Below are positions 8,925 through 16,261 of a stretch of 22,561 bases of DNA, piece by piece. Made by a program: the position numbers and the translations under genes. Source of the DNA: DATNFP01 sp035606335 (GTDB lineage Bacteria > Bacteroidota > Bacteroidia > Chitinophagales > Chitinophagaceae); NCBI GenBank assembly GCA_035606335.1, contig DATNFP010000145.1, positions 1-22,561 of the forward strand, written 5' to 3'. The notes below the pieces were generated by a model. It searched no databases. It worked only from the letters and a program-made list of their open reading frames with translations, and was not told the DNA's origin. Position 1 is the first letter of the stretch, and each line of letters starts with the position of its first letter.

Positions 8925-8932
8925 CAAGTATA
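8925..8932 (-). promoter_or_regulatory. Candidate -7 box for the Pls-like gene
   Basis: Read on the minus strand the bases are TATACTTG, one mismatch from the Bacteroidota -7 consensus TAnnTTTG, about 82 nt before the start codon. No good TTTG is seen about 20 nt further upstream, so this is only a candidate. Confidence 0.25.
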
Positions 8933-8964
8933 CCTTTTTTTTGATAATAACGGGTTCCTCTGAC

Positions 8965-8979
8965 TTTTTACAGTAAAAA
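8965..8979. repeat. 15-bp perfect palindrome upstream of the Pls-like gene
   Basis: TTTTTAC and GTAAAAA flank a single central A, forming a perfect inverted repeat. It lies 33 bp upstream of the candidate -7 box of the Pls-like gene, where a regulator could bind. In this AT-rich intergenic region it could also be chance. Confidence 0.3.
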
Positions 8980-9008
8980 ATTTCTTAAAAATAAAAATAG
9001 ATAAGTGT

Positions 9009-9040
9009 AAAAGCGCAAATAAAGTGCCATTTATCTGTGC
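9009..9040 (-). terminator. Probable terminator of the his operon
   Basis: On the minus strand GCACAGATAAA (from 9040) pairs with TTTATTTGCGC (ending 9013) around the loop TGGCAC. The 11-pair stem has one A-C mismatch and one G-T pair and is followed by TTTT. It lies about 85 nt after the hisIE stop and before the start region of the Pls-like gene, so it would end his transcription. The short T tract makes this moderate. Confidence 0.45.
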
Positions 9041-9124
9041 AAAAATATGCTACTTACAGATATTTTATGAAATTTAAGGACTACAGAGCAGCTTAGAAGT
9101 TTAATCGGGTGCAGATATAAAAAA

Positions 9125-9721
9125 TTATTTTTTATAGCGTTGCTTTAATACTTCTTCTATGTCGCTTAATTGAAGTTCTTTTTCGCGTAACAATATTAAA
9201 AAGTGAAATAACAGATCTGCAGCTTCATTTTTAAAAAGATCTATATTATTATCTTTTGATTCAATTACAAGCTCTATAGCTTCTTCACCTACTTTTTGAG
9301 CGATCTTATTAATGCCTTTTTTGAATAAGGAAGAAGTATAGGAAGTATCTAAAGGATTATTTCTTCTGTCATTTATTGTTTTCTCAAGCAATGGAAGAAA
9401 AGATAATGATTGATTTTTTTCTCCAAAGCAGGTATCGGTACCCGTGTGACATACTGGGCCTGTGGGATCAACCTTTATTAATAAACAATCGTTATCACAA
9501 TCGTTTAGTATTTCGATCACATTTAAGAAATTGCCAGAAGTTTCCCCTTTTAGCCATAAGCTTTTTTTAGACCGGCTATAAAAAGTAACCTTTCCATCGG
9601 CGATCGTTCTTAAATAAGCTTCTTCGTTCATGTATCCAAGCATCAATATCTTGCCAGTTTCTGAATCCTGAATAATAGCGGGAACCAATCTATCCACATT
9701 CTTTGCAAAATCCAGTGTCAT
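9125..9721 (-). CDS. hisIE: Bifunctional phosphoribosyl-AMP cyclohydrolase / phosphoribosyl-ATP pyrophosphatase
   Basis: 198 residues, normal for a HisI-HisE fusion. It catalyses histidine steps 2 and 3: removal of pyrophosphate from PR-ATP (HisE) and ring opening of PR-AMP (HisI). The HisI part (about 1-105) shows the metal-binding DCDNDC (74-79) and CHTGTDTC (91-98), which supply the conserved cysteines and aspartates. The HisE part (about 107-198) shows KVGEEAIE (143-150) and NEAADLLFH (165-173), the acidic NTP-pyrophosphatase helices. The ATG overlaps the hisF stop by 4 nt (ATGA), so the gene is translationally coupled as the last gene of the his operon. A probable terminator hairpin lies about 85 nt downstream. 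Confidence 0.97.
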   Translation of the reverse strand: MTLDFAKNVDRLVPAIIQDSETGKILMLGYMNEEAYLRTIADGKVTFYSRSKKSLWLKGETSGNFLNVIEILNDCDNDCLLIKVDPTGPVCHTGTDTCFGEKNQSLSFLPLLEKTINDRRNNPLDTSYTSSLFKKGINKIAQKVGEEAIELVIESKDNNIDLFKNEAADLLFHFLILLREKELQLSDIEEVLKQRYKK

Positions 9722-10473
9722 ATTCTAATATTTATTCCGTTAGTTTTTAGAAATTTTTTCAAGACAGGTATTTCCAATTCCTTATTATGGAAAATGCCTG
9801 CAGCCAGGGCAGCATCGGCATTCCCTTCACTGAATACGTCAACAAAATGCTGAACATTGCCTGCACCGCCGCTAGCAATAACAGGTATCCCGATAAGGCT
9901 ATGGACTGATTTAATTAATTCAATTGCAAATCCCCGTTTTGTTCCGTCATTGTTGATCGAGGTAAGTAATATTTCCCCTGCTCCTAATTGAGTAGCTTGT
10001 TGAATCCAATCTAATGTGCGTATTTCAGTGGAAACAGTTCCACCATTTAAATAAACAAACCAATCATTGTTCAGATACATTGTGTCTATTGCTATGATAA
10101 TGCACTGACTTCCGAAAATTTTGGCCATATCATTTATCAATTGTGGGTTTTTTACTGCGGCTGTATTCACAGATATTTTATCTGCGCCTGCATTTAGGAG
10201 TGCAGATATATCATCTATACTACTCACACCACCTCCTACTGTAAAAGGTATATTGATATTTTGCGCTATCCTTTTTACAAGTTCCACAAGTGTCTTCCTT
10301 TTTTCGTTAGTAGCAGTGATATCAAGAAAAACAAGTTCATCAGCACCTTGCATGGCATAATATGTAGCCAACTCTACAGGATCACCCATATCGCGAATAT
10401 TTTCAAAATTTATTCCCTTTATCGTCCTTCCGTTTTTTATGTCAAGACAGGGGATTATTCTTTTTGTCAGCAT
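9718..10473 (-). CDS. hisF: Imidazole glycerol phosphate synthase, cyclase subunit
   Basis: 251 residues from the ATG at 10473. An in-frame TTG one codon upstream is less likely, because the ATG gives the usual family N-terminus MLTKRIIPCLDI. This TIM barrel uses ammonia made by HisH to convert PRFAR to imidazole glycerol phosphate and AICAR. The catalytic pair Asp11 (PCLDI) and Asp130 (IIAIDT) falls at the positions known for the family. Phosphate-binding glycine loops are visible in TVGGGV (78-83) and in ASGGAGN. The start overlaps the hisA stop in a TGATG arrangement and the stop overlaps hisIE by 4 nt. It forms a heterodimer with HisH, encoded two genes upstream. Confidence 0.97.
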   Translation of the reverse strand: MLTKRIIPCLDIKNGRTIKGINFENIRDMGDPVELATYYAMQGADELVFLDITATNEKRKTLVELVKRIAQNINIPFTVGGGVSSIDDISALLNAGADKISVNTAAVKNPQLINDMAKIFGSQCIIIAIDTMYLNNDWFVYLNGGTVSTEIRTLDWIQQATQLGAGEILLTSINNDGTKRGFAIELIKSVHSLIGIPVIASGGAGNVQHFVDVFSEGNADAALAAGIFHNKELEIPVLKKFLKTNGINIRI

Positions 10474-11192
10474 CAATTTATGTATTGTTTCAGTTCATCA
10501 AACCTGATCCGGCCTTCGTAAAAAGCTTTACCTATTATAACCCCTTTGCAACCTATTTGCTGCAATAATTCAATATCAGCAATACATGATACACCTCCGC
10601 TTGCAACGAGCTGCAGCTCAGGAAATGAGCCAAGAAGATTTTTGTAAAGCTGTGATGAAATACCTTGCAACATGCCATCCATTGCTATATCTGTACAAAA
10701 TACCTGGCGAATATCATTAGCATAATAAGTCGCAATAAAATCGGAGATATTTATTTCTGTTTGTTTCGCCCAACCATTGATGGCGATCATATTATTGTTA
10801 ACATCAGCACCAAGAAATATTTTATCTGCTCCCCAACTTTTTGCCCATTCTAAAACAACATCAGGTTGTAATGCAATGCTACCTATACTGATCATTTTTG
10901 CACCGGCATTAAGTACAGATAAAACACCTTCTCCAGACTTGATGCCGCCGCCATAATCAATAAACAGACCAGTGCCTGATGCTATGTCGTATAGAGACTT
11001 GATATTTATGATTCTACCTTGCCTAGCTCCGTCGAGATCAACAATGTGCAGTCTTTTAAATCCTGCAGCTTCAAATTCTTTAGCCACTTCAACAGGCGAT
11101 TCTCTGTATATTTTTTGTGAAGTATAATCTCCCTGTGATAAGCGAACGCATTTACCACCTATGATATCTATTGCCGGAATAATTTCTATCAT
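10473..11192 (-). CDS. hisA: ProFAR isomerase (phosphoribosylformimino-AICAR-phosphate isomerase)
   Basis: 239 residues, a TIM barrel homologous to HisF. It performs the Amadori rearrangement of ProFAR to PRFAR. Asp9 in PAIDI and Asp130 in GADVN correspond to the two catalytic aspartates of the family; TDIAMDGM (167-174) is another conserved motif. Phosphate-binding loops DYGGGI (79-84) and ASGGVS are present. The ATG overlaps the hisH stop by 4 nt and the stop is immediately followed by the hisF start. Tight coupling inside the hisHAF block is typical for the operon. Confidence 0.97.
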   Translation of the reverse strand: MIEIIPAIDIIGGKCVRLSQGDYTSQKIYRESPVEVAKEFEAAGFKRLHIVDLDGARQGRIINIKSLYDIASGTGLFIDYGGGIKSGEGVLSVLNAGAKMISIGSIALQPDVVLEWAKSWGADKIFLGADVNNNMIAINGWAKQTEINISDFIATYYANDIRQVFCTDIAMDGMLQGISSQLYKNLLGSFPELQLVASGGVSCIADIELLQQIGCKGVIIGKAFYEGRIRFDELKQYIN

Positions 11193-11770
11193 AACCGTAT
11201 AAAATTTTCAAGAATTTTTTGCCCCGCGACACCTGATTTTTCAGGGTGAAACTGGACGGCGTAAAAATTATCTTTTTGCAAGGCCGCGCTATATTCACCA
11301 TCATAATCAGTGGTCGCAGTGGTGTCATTGCCTACTCCAACGAAATAGCTATGCACGAAATACATAAACTCATTTTCATTTACCCCACGGAAAAGCTGAG
11401 ATCTAAGTGAAGTGACATTATTCCAACCGACGTGAGGTGTTTTGACATTTGAGGTAAATTTTTTAACCTGATCTTTAAAAATACCAAGGCATTCAGTATT
11501 ACCTTCTTCTGAAAAATCACAAAGCAATTGCATGCCCAGGCAAATGCCTAATAAAGGTTGTTGTAATTGCCGGATCAGTTTATCAAGATTCTTTTCTTTT
11601 AAACAGCTCATGGCAGGAGCAGCAGCTCCCACTCCAGGAAGAATTACTTTGTCTGCACTTAAAATTTCTGAAGCATCGTCGGTTACAAACGCATTGATAC
11701 CCACGCGTTGCAAGCTAAAATCTACGGAACAGATATTACCTGTGTTATATTTTATGATCACAACTTTCAT
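11189..11770 (-). CDS. hisH: Imidazole glycerol phosphate synthase, glutamine amidotransferase subunit
   Basis: 193 residues, class I glutamine amidotransferase. It hydrolyses glutamine and channels ammonia to HisF. The nucleophile Cys77 is in LLGICLGMQ, and the His175/Glu177 pair in VQFHPEKSG completes the triad. The oxyanion-region loop LPGVGA (44-49) is of the HisH type. The ATG overlaps the hisB stop by 4 nt and the stop overlaps hisA by 4 nt. Nothing is missing compared with the family. Confidence 0.96.
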   Translation of the reverse strand: MKVVIIKYNTGNICSVDFSLQRVGINAFVTDDASEILSADKVILPGVGAAAPAMSCLKEKNLDKLIRQLQQPLLGICLGMQLLCDFSEEGNTECLGIFKDQVKKFTSNVKTPHVGWNNVTSLRSQLFRGVNENEFMYFVHSYFVGVGNDTTATTDYDGEYSAALQKDNFYAVQFHPEKSGVAGQKILENFIRL

Positions 11771-12876
11771 ATTACTCCTTTTGTGGTCGGTAGAACCATA
11801 TTGTTTTTGTCTGTCTTAACAGCCATTTTTACAGACCTGGCAAAAGCTTTAAAAATTGCTTCTATTTTATGATGCTCATTGATGCCTTCTGCCTTGATAT
11901 TAAGATTGCACCTGGCGCCATCGCAGAATGACTTGAAAAAATGATAGAACATTTCGGTTGGGACATCGCCGATTTTTTCACGGTTAAAAACTACATCCCA
12001 TTGAAGCCAGCTTCTGCCTCCAAAATCTATTGCTACCTGTGCGAGACAATCGTCCATTGGCAGACAATATCCATATCTTTCAATCCCTTTTTTGTCACCT
12101 AATGCTTTCAGCAATGCTTCGCCAATAGCTATACCGGTATCTTCGATAGTGTGATGTTCGTCAATATGCAAATCTCCGATCGCTTTTATTTTAAGATCCA
12201 TGTTTCCATGCCTTGCCAATTGCTCCAACATGTGGTTAAAGAACTCTAACCCTGTAGATATGGAATATGCGCCTGTGCCATCAGGATTTAATTCTACACT
12301 AATATCTGTTTCTGATGTTTTGCGGGTATAATTGACTTTTCTGTAAGAGGAACAGAGAAACCTGTATATGTCATCCCAATTGTTTGTAAAAAGCGAAATC
12401 TCATCTTTTAGGGAAGAAGCATCGTCATAGTTTTGGATAAAAATCGTTTTTGCACCCAGGTTTTTGGCTAATTGTACATCAGTAGGCCTGTCACCGATCA
12501 CATAAGAATTCCCAAGGTCGTATAGACCGGTCAAATAACCTCTCAACATGCCAATGCCGGGCTTGCGTGTATCTTTATTTTCATGGACAAATGATCTATC
12601 TATGTGAATTGCTGAAAATGTAATTCCTTCAGCACTTAGTATATCTAATAGTTTTGATTGAACTATGTTGAAATTTTCTTCAGGATAATTATTTGTTCCA
12701 AGTCCATCCTGGTTTGTCACCATTACAAGCTCATAGCCCAATTGTGAAATAAGGTATAGATTCCGGATAACACCTGGGATGAATGATAACTGCCCGAGAG
12801 TATCCACCTGAAAAGTAACAGGGGGCTCTTTGATAATTGTTCCATCACGGTCTATAAATAATACCTTTTTTTTCAT
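11767..12876 (-). CDS. hisB: Bifunctional histidinol-phosphatase / imidazoleglycerol-phosphate dehydratase
   Basis: 369 residues. The N-terminal HAD phosphatase (about 1-165) has the nucleophile motif DRDGT (D9, D11), VTNQDG (53-58) and GDRPTD (128-133) and removes phosphate from histidinol phosphate. The C-terminal IGP dehydratase (about 178-369) has FFNHMLEQLARHG (212-224), DEHHTIED (239-246) and a second EHH motif near the end, which bind the catalytic manganese ions. The phosphatase half of Escherichia coli HisB has a Cys/His zinc loop before the RKP motif. Here that region reads HIDRSFVHENKDTRKPG (91-107) with no cysteines, so the structural zinc is probably absent. 4-nt overlaps join it to hisC and hisH. 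Confidence 0.96.
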   Translation of the reverse strand: MKKKVLFIDRDGTIIKEPPVTFQVDTLGQLSFIPGVIRNLYLISQLGYELVMVTNQDGLGTNNYPEENFNIVQSKLLDILSAEGITFSAIHIDRSFVHENKDTRKPGIGMLRGYLTGLYDLGNSYVIGDRPTDVQLAKNLGAKTIFIQNYDDASSLKDEISLFTNNWDDIYRFLCSSYRKVNYTRKTSETDISVELNPDGTGAYSISTGLEFFNHMLEQLARHGNMDLKIKAIGDLHIDEHHTIEDTGIAIGEALLKALGDKKGIERYGYCLPMDDCLAQVAIDFGGRSWLQWDVVFNREKIGDVPTEMFYHFFKSFCDGARCNLNIKAEGINEHHKIEAIFKAFARSVKMAVKTDKNNMVLPTTKGVI

Positions 12877-13928
12877 GATAGATAATTTTTGAAAGCATTT
12901 AATAAAAGACTATTTTCTGAAGGGGTACCAACGGTTATACGTAAACAATTGTCGCATAGCGGCATTGAGGATCTGTTGCGGACAACAATGTTTTGCTTTA
13001 GTAAATAATCATACAGACAATTCGCGTCTTTGACCCGGATCAAGATGAAATTTGCACAGGAAGGATATATACATTCAATAAAACTGAATTGCCTCAATTG
13101 CATAGATAAGTAGAAGCGTTGCTCATTAATTTGGGTTATCCATTCTTCTACAAGGGCTTCTTTTGTAAGGGCGTTGAGGACAGCTTCCTGAGATAGCAGA
13201 TTTATATTGTAGGGTGCTTTTATCTTATTTAGAATCTCTATTATGGCAGCGGAAGCATAGGCACAACCCATCCTTAGTGCTGCTAAGCCCCAGGCTTTTG
13301 AGAATGTTTGTAAAATGACAACGTTAGGATAATTATCGAGTTTTTGCAGCCAGGATTTTTCTGAAGTAAAATCTATATATGCTTCATCTATAACAATGAT
13401 CCCGCTAAAATTTTCAATTAACGTTATTATGTCTTTTTCATTTAGCAAATTTCCGGTAGGATTATTTGGCGAACAGATGAATATGAGTTTTGTATTATCA
13501 TCTATCTCATTTACTATTTTATTTAAATCCAACTGAAAATCTACAGTTAATAATATTTTCTTAACGGCAACATCATTGATCCGGGCTGCAACTTCATACA
13601 TTCCATAAGTAGGCGGAAAGATCAATATATTATCCTTCCCCGGTTCGCAGGTTGCACGAATCAGCAAGTCTATAGGCTCATCGCTTCCGTTGCCAAGAAA
13701 GATATTTTCTGTCGGGATCTGTTTCAGCTTGCTGATCTTTTCCTTTAGTTTTTTCTGAAGCGGGTCGGGATAACGATTGTATCTATTTCCAGAAGCTGAA
13801 CCTATACTATTTTCATTTGCATCAAGAAAAACAGAAGCTACCCCATCGTATTCAGAACGGGCAGAAGAGTATGGGATTAATCGCTTAATGTTTTCCCGGA
13901 TTATTCTATTAAGATCAAATGTGCTCAT
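12873..13928 (-). CDS. hisC: Histidinol-phosphate aminotransferase
   Basis: 351 residues, fold-type I PLP aminotransferase that converts imidazole acetol phosphate to histidinol phosphate with glutamate. The conserved elements are SPNNPTGN (153-160), DEAYIDF (181-187), the PLP lysine Lys211 in TFSKAWGLA and the carboxylate-binding arginine in RMG (219-221). NRYPDP (51-56) is the family's substrate-side motif. The ATG at 13928 lies 3 nt after the hisD stop, and the stop overlaps hisB by 4 nt. There are no oddities. Confidence 0.96.
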   Translation of the reverse strand: MSTFDLNRIIRENIKRLIPYSSARSEYDGVASVFLDANENSIGSASGNRYNRYPDPLQKKLKEKISKLKQIPTENIFLGNGSDEPIDLLIRATCEPGKDNILIFPPTYGMYEVAARINDVAVKKILLTVDFQLDLNKIVNEIDDNTKLIFICSPNNPTGNLLNEKDIITLIENFSGIIVIDEAYIDFTSEKSWLQKLDNYPNVVILQTFSKAWGLAALRMGCAYASAAIIEILNKIKAPYNINLLSQEAVLNALTKEALVEEWITQINEQRFYLSMQLRQFSFIECIYPSCANFILIRVKDANCLYDYLLKQNIVVRNRSSMPLCDNCLRITVGTPSENSLLLNAFKNYLS

Positions 13929-13931
13929 AAT

Positions 13932-15206
13932 TTATTTTGTTCTGATCGTTATTGCATTTGCATGTGCTTCAAGTCCCTCAGCTAAAGCCAGCTCTGTAAT
14001 TGTATTGCCAATATTTTTGAGTCCCTGTTGTGTTAACTTCTGAAAAGTTATTTTTTTAAAAAAGCTGTCTAACGAAACGCCACTATATGCCTTAGCGTAT
14101 CCATTTGTAGGTAGCGTATGATTAGTGCCTGACGCATAATCACCAACACTTTCAGGAGAATAATTCCCCAGGAAAACAGAGCCAGCATTGACAATTTTTT
14201 CCGCAATTTTTTCGTCGTCCCGGCATGCGATAATTAAGTGCTCAGGAGCATAGGCATTTAACAACGAAACACCTTCATCAATATCTTTTACCAAAATAGC
14301 TATGCTATTGATCAGTGCCTGCTGTGCAATGCTTTTTCGTGGCAGGGCCTGCAATTGCAGTTCAATGCATTGGGTTATTTTTAAAATAAGATCTTCATCA
14401 GTGCTTATCAATAATACCTGTGAATCTGCACCGTGCTCTGCCTGTGATAACAGGTCGGCAGCTACATATTCTGGAACGCATGTATCATCAGCAATGATGG
14501 CTAATTCGGAAGGGCCGGCAGGCATGTCGATTGCAAAGCCTTCAGCCGCAAGCAACATTTTAGCGGTTGTTACATACTGGTTACCGGGGCCAAATATTTT
14601 ATATACCTGAGGTATTGTTTCTGTGCCATAGGCCATCGCGGCTATAGCCTGTGCACCTCCTATTTTAAATAATCTGCTAACACCTGTTTTTTGTGCTGTG
14701 TATAAAATGGCAGGGTGAACATTTCCTGTGTTATCAGGCGGGGTACAAACTGTAATTTCTCTGCAGCCGGCAATTTTCGCAGGTATAGCCAGCATTAATA
14801 ATGTGGAAAAGAGCGGGGCAGTACCTCCAGGGATGTAAAGGCCCACTTTTTCTATTGCAACTGACTTTCGCCAGCATTTAATGCCGGGAAATGTTTCTAT
14901 TATTTGCAGCTGCTCTTTTTGTGCTGCGTGGAATAGGCCAATGTTGTTTATTGCAATGTTAATTGCTTCTTTTAATTCATTGCTAAGCAGACCGGATGTA
15001 TCCCATTCCTGTTTTGGAACTTCAAATGAAGGCATAGTTATTTTGTCCAGTCGTGATGTAAGTTCTTTTACTGCCTCATCTTTTTTTTCTTTTACAGCAT
15101 ATAGTATCTTATCTACCGCTGGCCTTATTTCCATGCTGTCTTGTGCCGTTCGCTGAAGCAGTCCTGGCCATACACTGGGTTGAGGGTATTTTATTAATTG
15201 GATCAT
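13932..15206 (-). CDS. hisD: Histidinol dehydrogenase
   Basis: 424 residues from the ATG at 15206. The frame stays open for another 38 codons upstream, but those overlap hisG and read as unrelated sequence, while the ATG overlaps the hisG stop by the usual 4 nt. It catalyses the last two steps, NAD-dependent oxidation of histidinol to histidine. Zinc ligands map to Gln255 and His258 (SQAEHGAD), Asp356 (SVGDYASG) and His415 (GLEAHANA). GPGNQYV (206-212), MPAGPSELA (228-236), APEH (320-323) and TNHTLPT (361-367) are signature motifs. Length is normal. Confidence 0.97.
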   Translation of the reverse strand: MIQLIKYPQPSVWPGLLQRTAQDSMEIRPAVDKILYAVKEKKDEAVKELTSRLDKITMPSFEVPKQEWDTSGLLSNELKEAINIAINNIGLFHAAQKEQLQIIETFPGIKCWRKSVAIEKVGLYIPGGTAPLFSTLLMLAIPAKIAGCREITVCTPPDNTGNVHPAILYTAQKTGVSRLFKIGGAQAIAAMAYGTETIPQVYKIFGPGNQYVTTAKMLLAAEGFAIDMPAGPSELAIIADDTCVPEYVAADLLSQAEHGADSQVLLISTDEDLILKITQCIELQLQALPRKSIAQQALINSIAILVKDIDEGVSLLNAYAPEHLIIACRDDEKIAEKIVNAGSVFLGNYSPESVGDYASGTNHTLPTNGYAKAYSGVSLDSFFKKITFQKLTQQGLKNIGNTITELALAEGLEAHANAITIRTK

Positions 15207-16057
15207 AAAATCATTTTTTCTATTGGTGCTACAAGTATACCCTGGGCGCCTTGTTCTTTTAAGTTTTCTATAATATTCCAGAAGTCGTCTTCGTGTACAA
15301 CTGAATGCAGCGAGCTCCATCCCTCTATTGCTAATGGCAGGATAGTCGGACTTTTCATTCCAGGAATGATATTGGATATTATATCCAGCTTATCATTTGG
15401 AGCATTCAGCAAAATGTATTTATAGCGTTTGGATTTTTTTACCGCCTGAATGCGGAATAATAATTTTTCCAGAAACGCTTTTTTCTCTTCCTGTAAATTC
15501 TCATTGCTAATAAGAACTGCCTCCGACCGGAGTATCACATCTGTTTCTTTAAGCCCATTTAAGAATAAAGTGCTGCCGGAACTAACGAGATCACAAATTG
15601 CATCTGCCAAACCTATGCCTGGTGCTATTTCTACAGAACCACTTATATCATGTATCTCCGCATTTATATTGTTTTTTTGCAGAAAGCCATTTAACAATAT
15701 CGGATAGCTTGTGGCGATCTTTTTATTATTCAGCCAACCGGAATTATCATATACATCATTCCTGGGTACTGCTATAGATAGCCGGCACTTGGCAAAGCCG
15801 AGTTTCTCGACAAGCTTGGTTGCCCTGTTCTTCTCAAGCATTATGTTTTCTCCAACGATCCCTATGTCGGCAATTCCATCTTCAATGTATTGAGGAATGT
15901 CATCGTCGCGCAGTAACAGCACCTCAAGGGGAAAATTGAAAGCTTCTGTGAGAAGCTTATTCACCCCATTGTTTAACTCTATTCCGCACTCTTTGAGCAG
16001 CTTTACGGAGTCTTCGTGCAGCCTGCCTGATTTCTGAATTGCAATTTTTAGCTTCAT
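15203..16057 (-). CDS. hisG: ATP phosphoribosyltransferase, long form
   Basis: 284 residues from the ATG at 16057; a TTG two codons upstream is less likely because MKLKIAIQKSGRL is the usual family N-terminus. First committed step of histidine synthesis: ATP plus PRPP to phosphoribosyl-ATP. The catalytic half includes QKSGRL (8-13), GIADIGIVG and a PRPP-loop-like segment near SGSTLFLNG. The extra ~75 C-terminal residues (about 210-284) form the ACT-like domain of long-form HisG, which binds histidine as feedback inhibitor, so no HisZ partner is needed. It is the first structural gene of the his operon, 12 nt after the attenuator T tract; the stop overlaps hisD by 4 nt. Confidence 0.97.
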   Translation of the reverse strand: MKLKIAIQKSGRLHEDSVKLLKECGIELNNGVNKLLTEAFNFPLEVLLLRDDDIPQYIEDGIADIGIVGENIMLEKNRATKLVEKLGFAKCRLSIAVPRNDVYDNSGWLNNKKIATSYPILLNGFLQKNNINAEIHDISGSVEIAPGIGLADAICDLVSSGSTLFLNGLKETDVILRSEAVLISNENLQEEKKAFLEKLLFRIQAVKKSKRYKYILLNAPNDKLDIISNIIPGMKSPTILPLAIEGWSSLHSVVHEDDFWNIIENLKEQGAQGILVAPIEKMIL

Positions 16058-16068
16058 AAGCAATAAAT

Positions 16069-16098
16069 AAAAAAGGCTTACCGATCAGGTAAGCCTTT
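16069..16098 (-). terminator. his attenuator terminator (segments 3:4)
   Basis: Read on the minus strand, AAAGGCTTACC (16098-16088) pairs perfectly with GGTAAGCCTTT (16082-16072) around the 5-nt loop TGATC. The run of T (16074-16069) begins inside the stem end, the classic intrinsic-terminator form. It lies between the His-rich leader peptide and hisG, so it can end transcription before the structural genes. Segment 3 can alternatively pair with segment 2 at 16147-16141. Confidence 0.9.
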
Positions 16099-16122
16099 GA
16101 AATGATATAATTGTATTTGGTA

Positions 16123-16191
16123 CTACACAATATCATCCCAGCTTACCGTTGGGGTAAGATGATGATGATGTATATGCAGATTTTGAATCAC
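16123..16191 (-). CDS. hisL: his operon leader peptide (22 aa, His-rich, GTG start)
   Basis: A 23-codon frame starts with GTG at 16191, two codons after the in-frame ATA-preceding TTT and close behind an upstream TAA, and ends with TAG at 16125-16123. It reads MIQNLHIHHHHL followed by a short tail ending SWDDIV. Histidine occupies positions 6 and 8-11, five of six consecutive codons, all CAT. The last His codon (16161-16159) directly abuts attenuator segment 1 (16158-16153), so a ribosome starved for His-tRNA would cover segment 1. A ribosome that reaches the stop would instead hinder segment 2. It lies downstream of a his promoter and upstream of the terminator hairpin. Its role as a sensor of charged His-tRNA is inferred from this layout. 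Confidence 0.88.
   Translation of the reverse strand: MIQNLHIHHHHLTPTVSWDDIV
16141..16158 (-). promoter_or_regulatory. his attenuator segments 1 and 2 (pause hairpin / antiterminator arm)
   Basis: On the minus strand CTTACC (16158-16153, segment 1) pairs with GGTAAG (16147-16142, segment 2) over the loop CCAAC. Segment 2 extended to GGTAAGC (16147-16141) is also exactly complementary to GCTTACC in segment 3 (16094-16088), giving a 7-bp antiterminator, 8 bp counting one G-T pair. Pairings 1:2, 2:3 and 3:4 are thus mutually exclusive. Confidence 0.85.
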
Positions 16192-16212
16192 TATAAATTG
16201 TTATTTGTGGGG

Positions 16213-16245
16213 CAAAGATAAAATAGAATTTTTCTTATTACCAAA
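16213..16245 (-). promoter_or_regulatory. his operon promoter, Bacteroidota type
   Basis: On the minus strand TTTG (16245-16242) is followed after 21 nt by TATCTTTG (16220-16213). These match the Bacteroidota primary-sigma consensus -33 TTTG and -7 TAnnTTTG at accepted spacing. Transcription would start near 16205-16209, about 15 nt before the GTG of the leader peptide. The promoter begins only 17 bp after the DAHP synthase stop codon. Confidence 0.8.
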
Positions 16246-16261
16246 TTTATGTTGAACGCAT

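Noticed and set aside
9040..9047. TATTTTTG on the minus strand, matching the -7 consensus TAnnTTTG
   Set aside because: No TTTG at 19-21 nt upstream, and its last base is the first base of the probable his terminator stem; chance in AT-rich sequence is likely.
15207..15320. 38-codon N-terminal extension of hisD
   Set aside because: It overlaps the end of hisG and does not resemble HisD; the ATG at 15206 with a 4-nt overlap gives the normal family start.
16157..16170. Tandem GAT/ATG simple repeat on the plus strand
   Set aside because: Explained by the run of four CAT histidine codons of the leader peptide on the minus strand.
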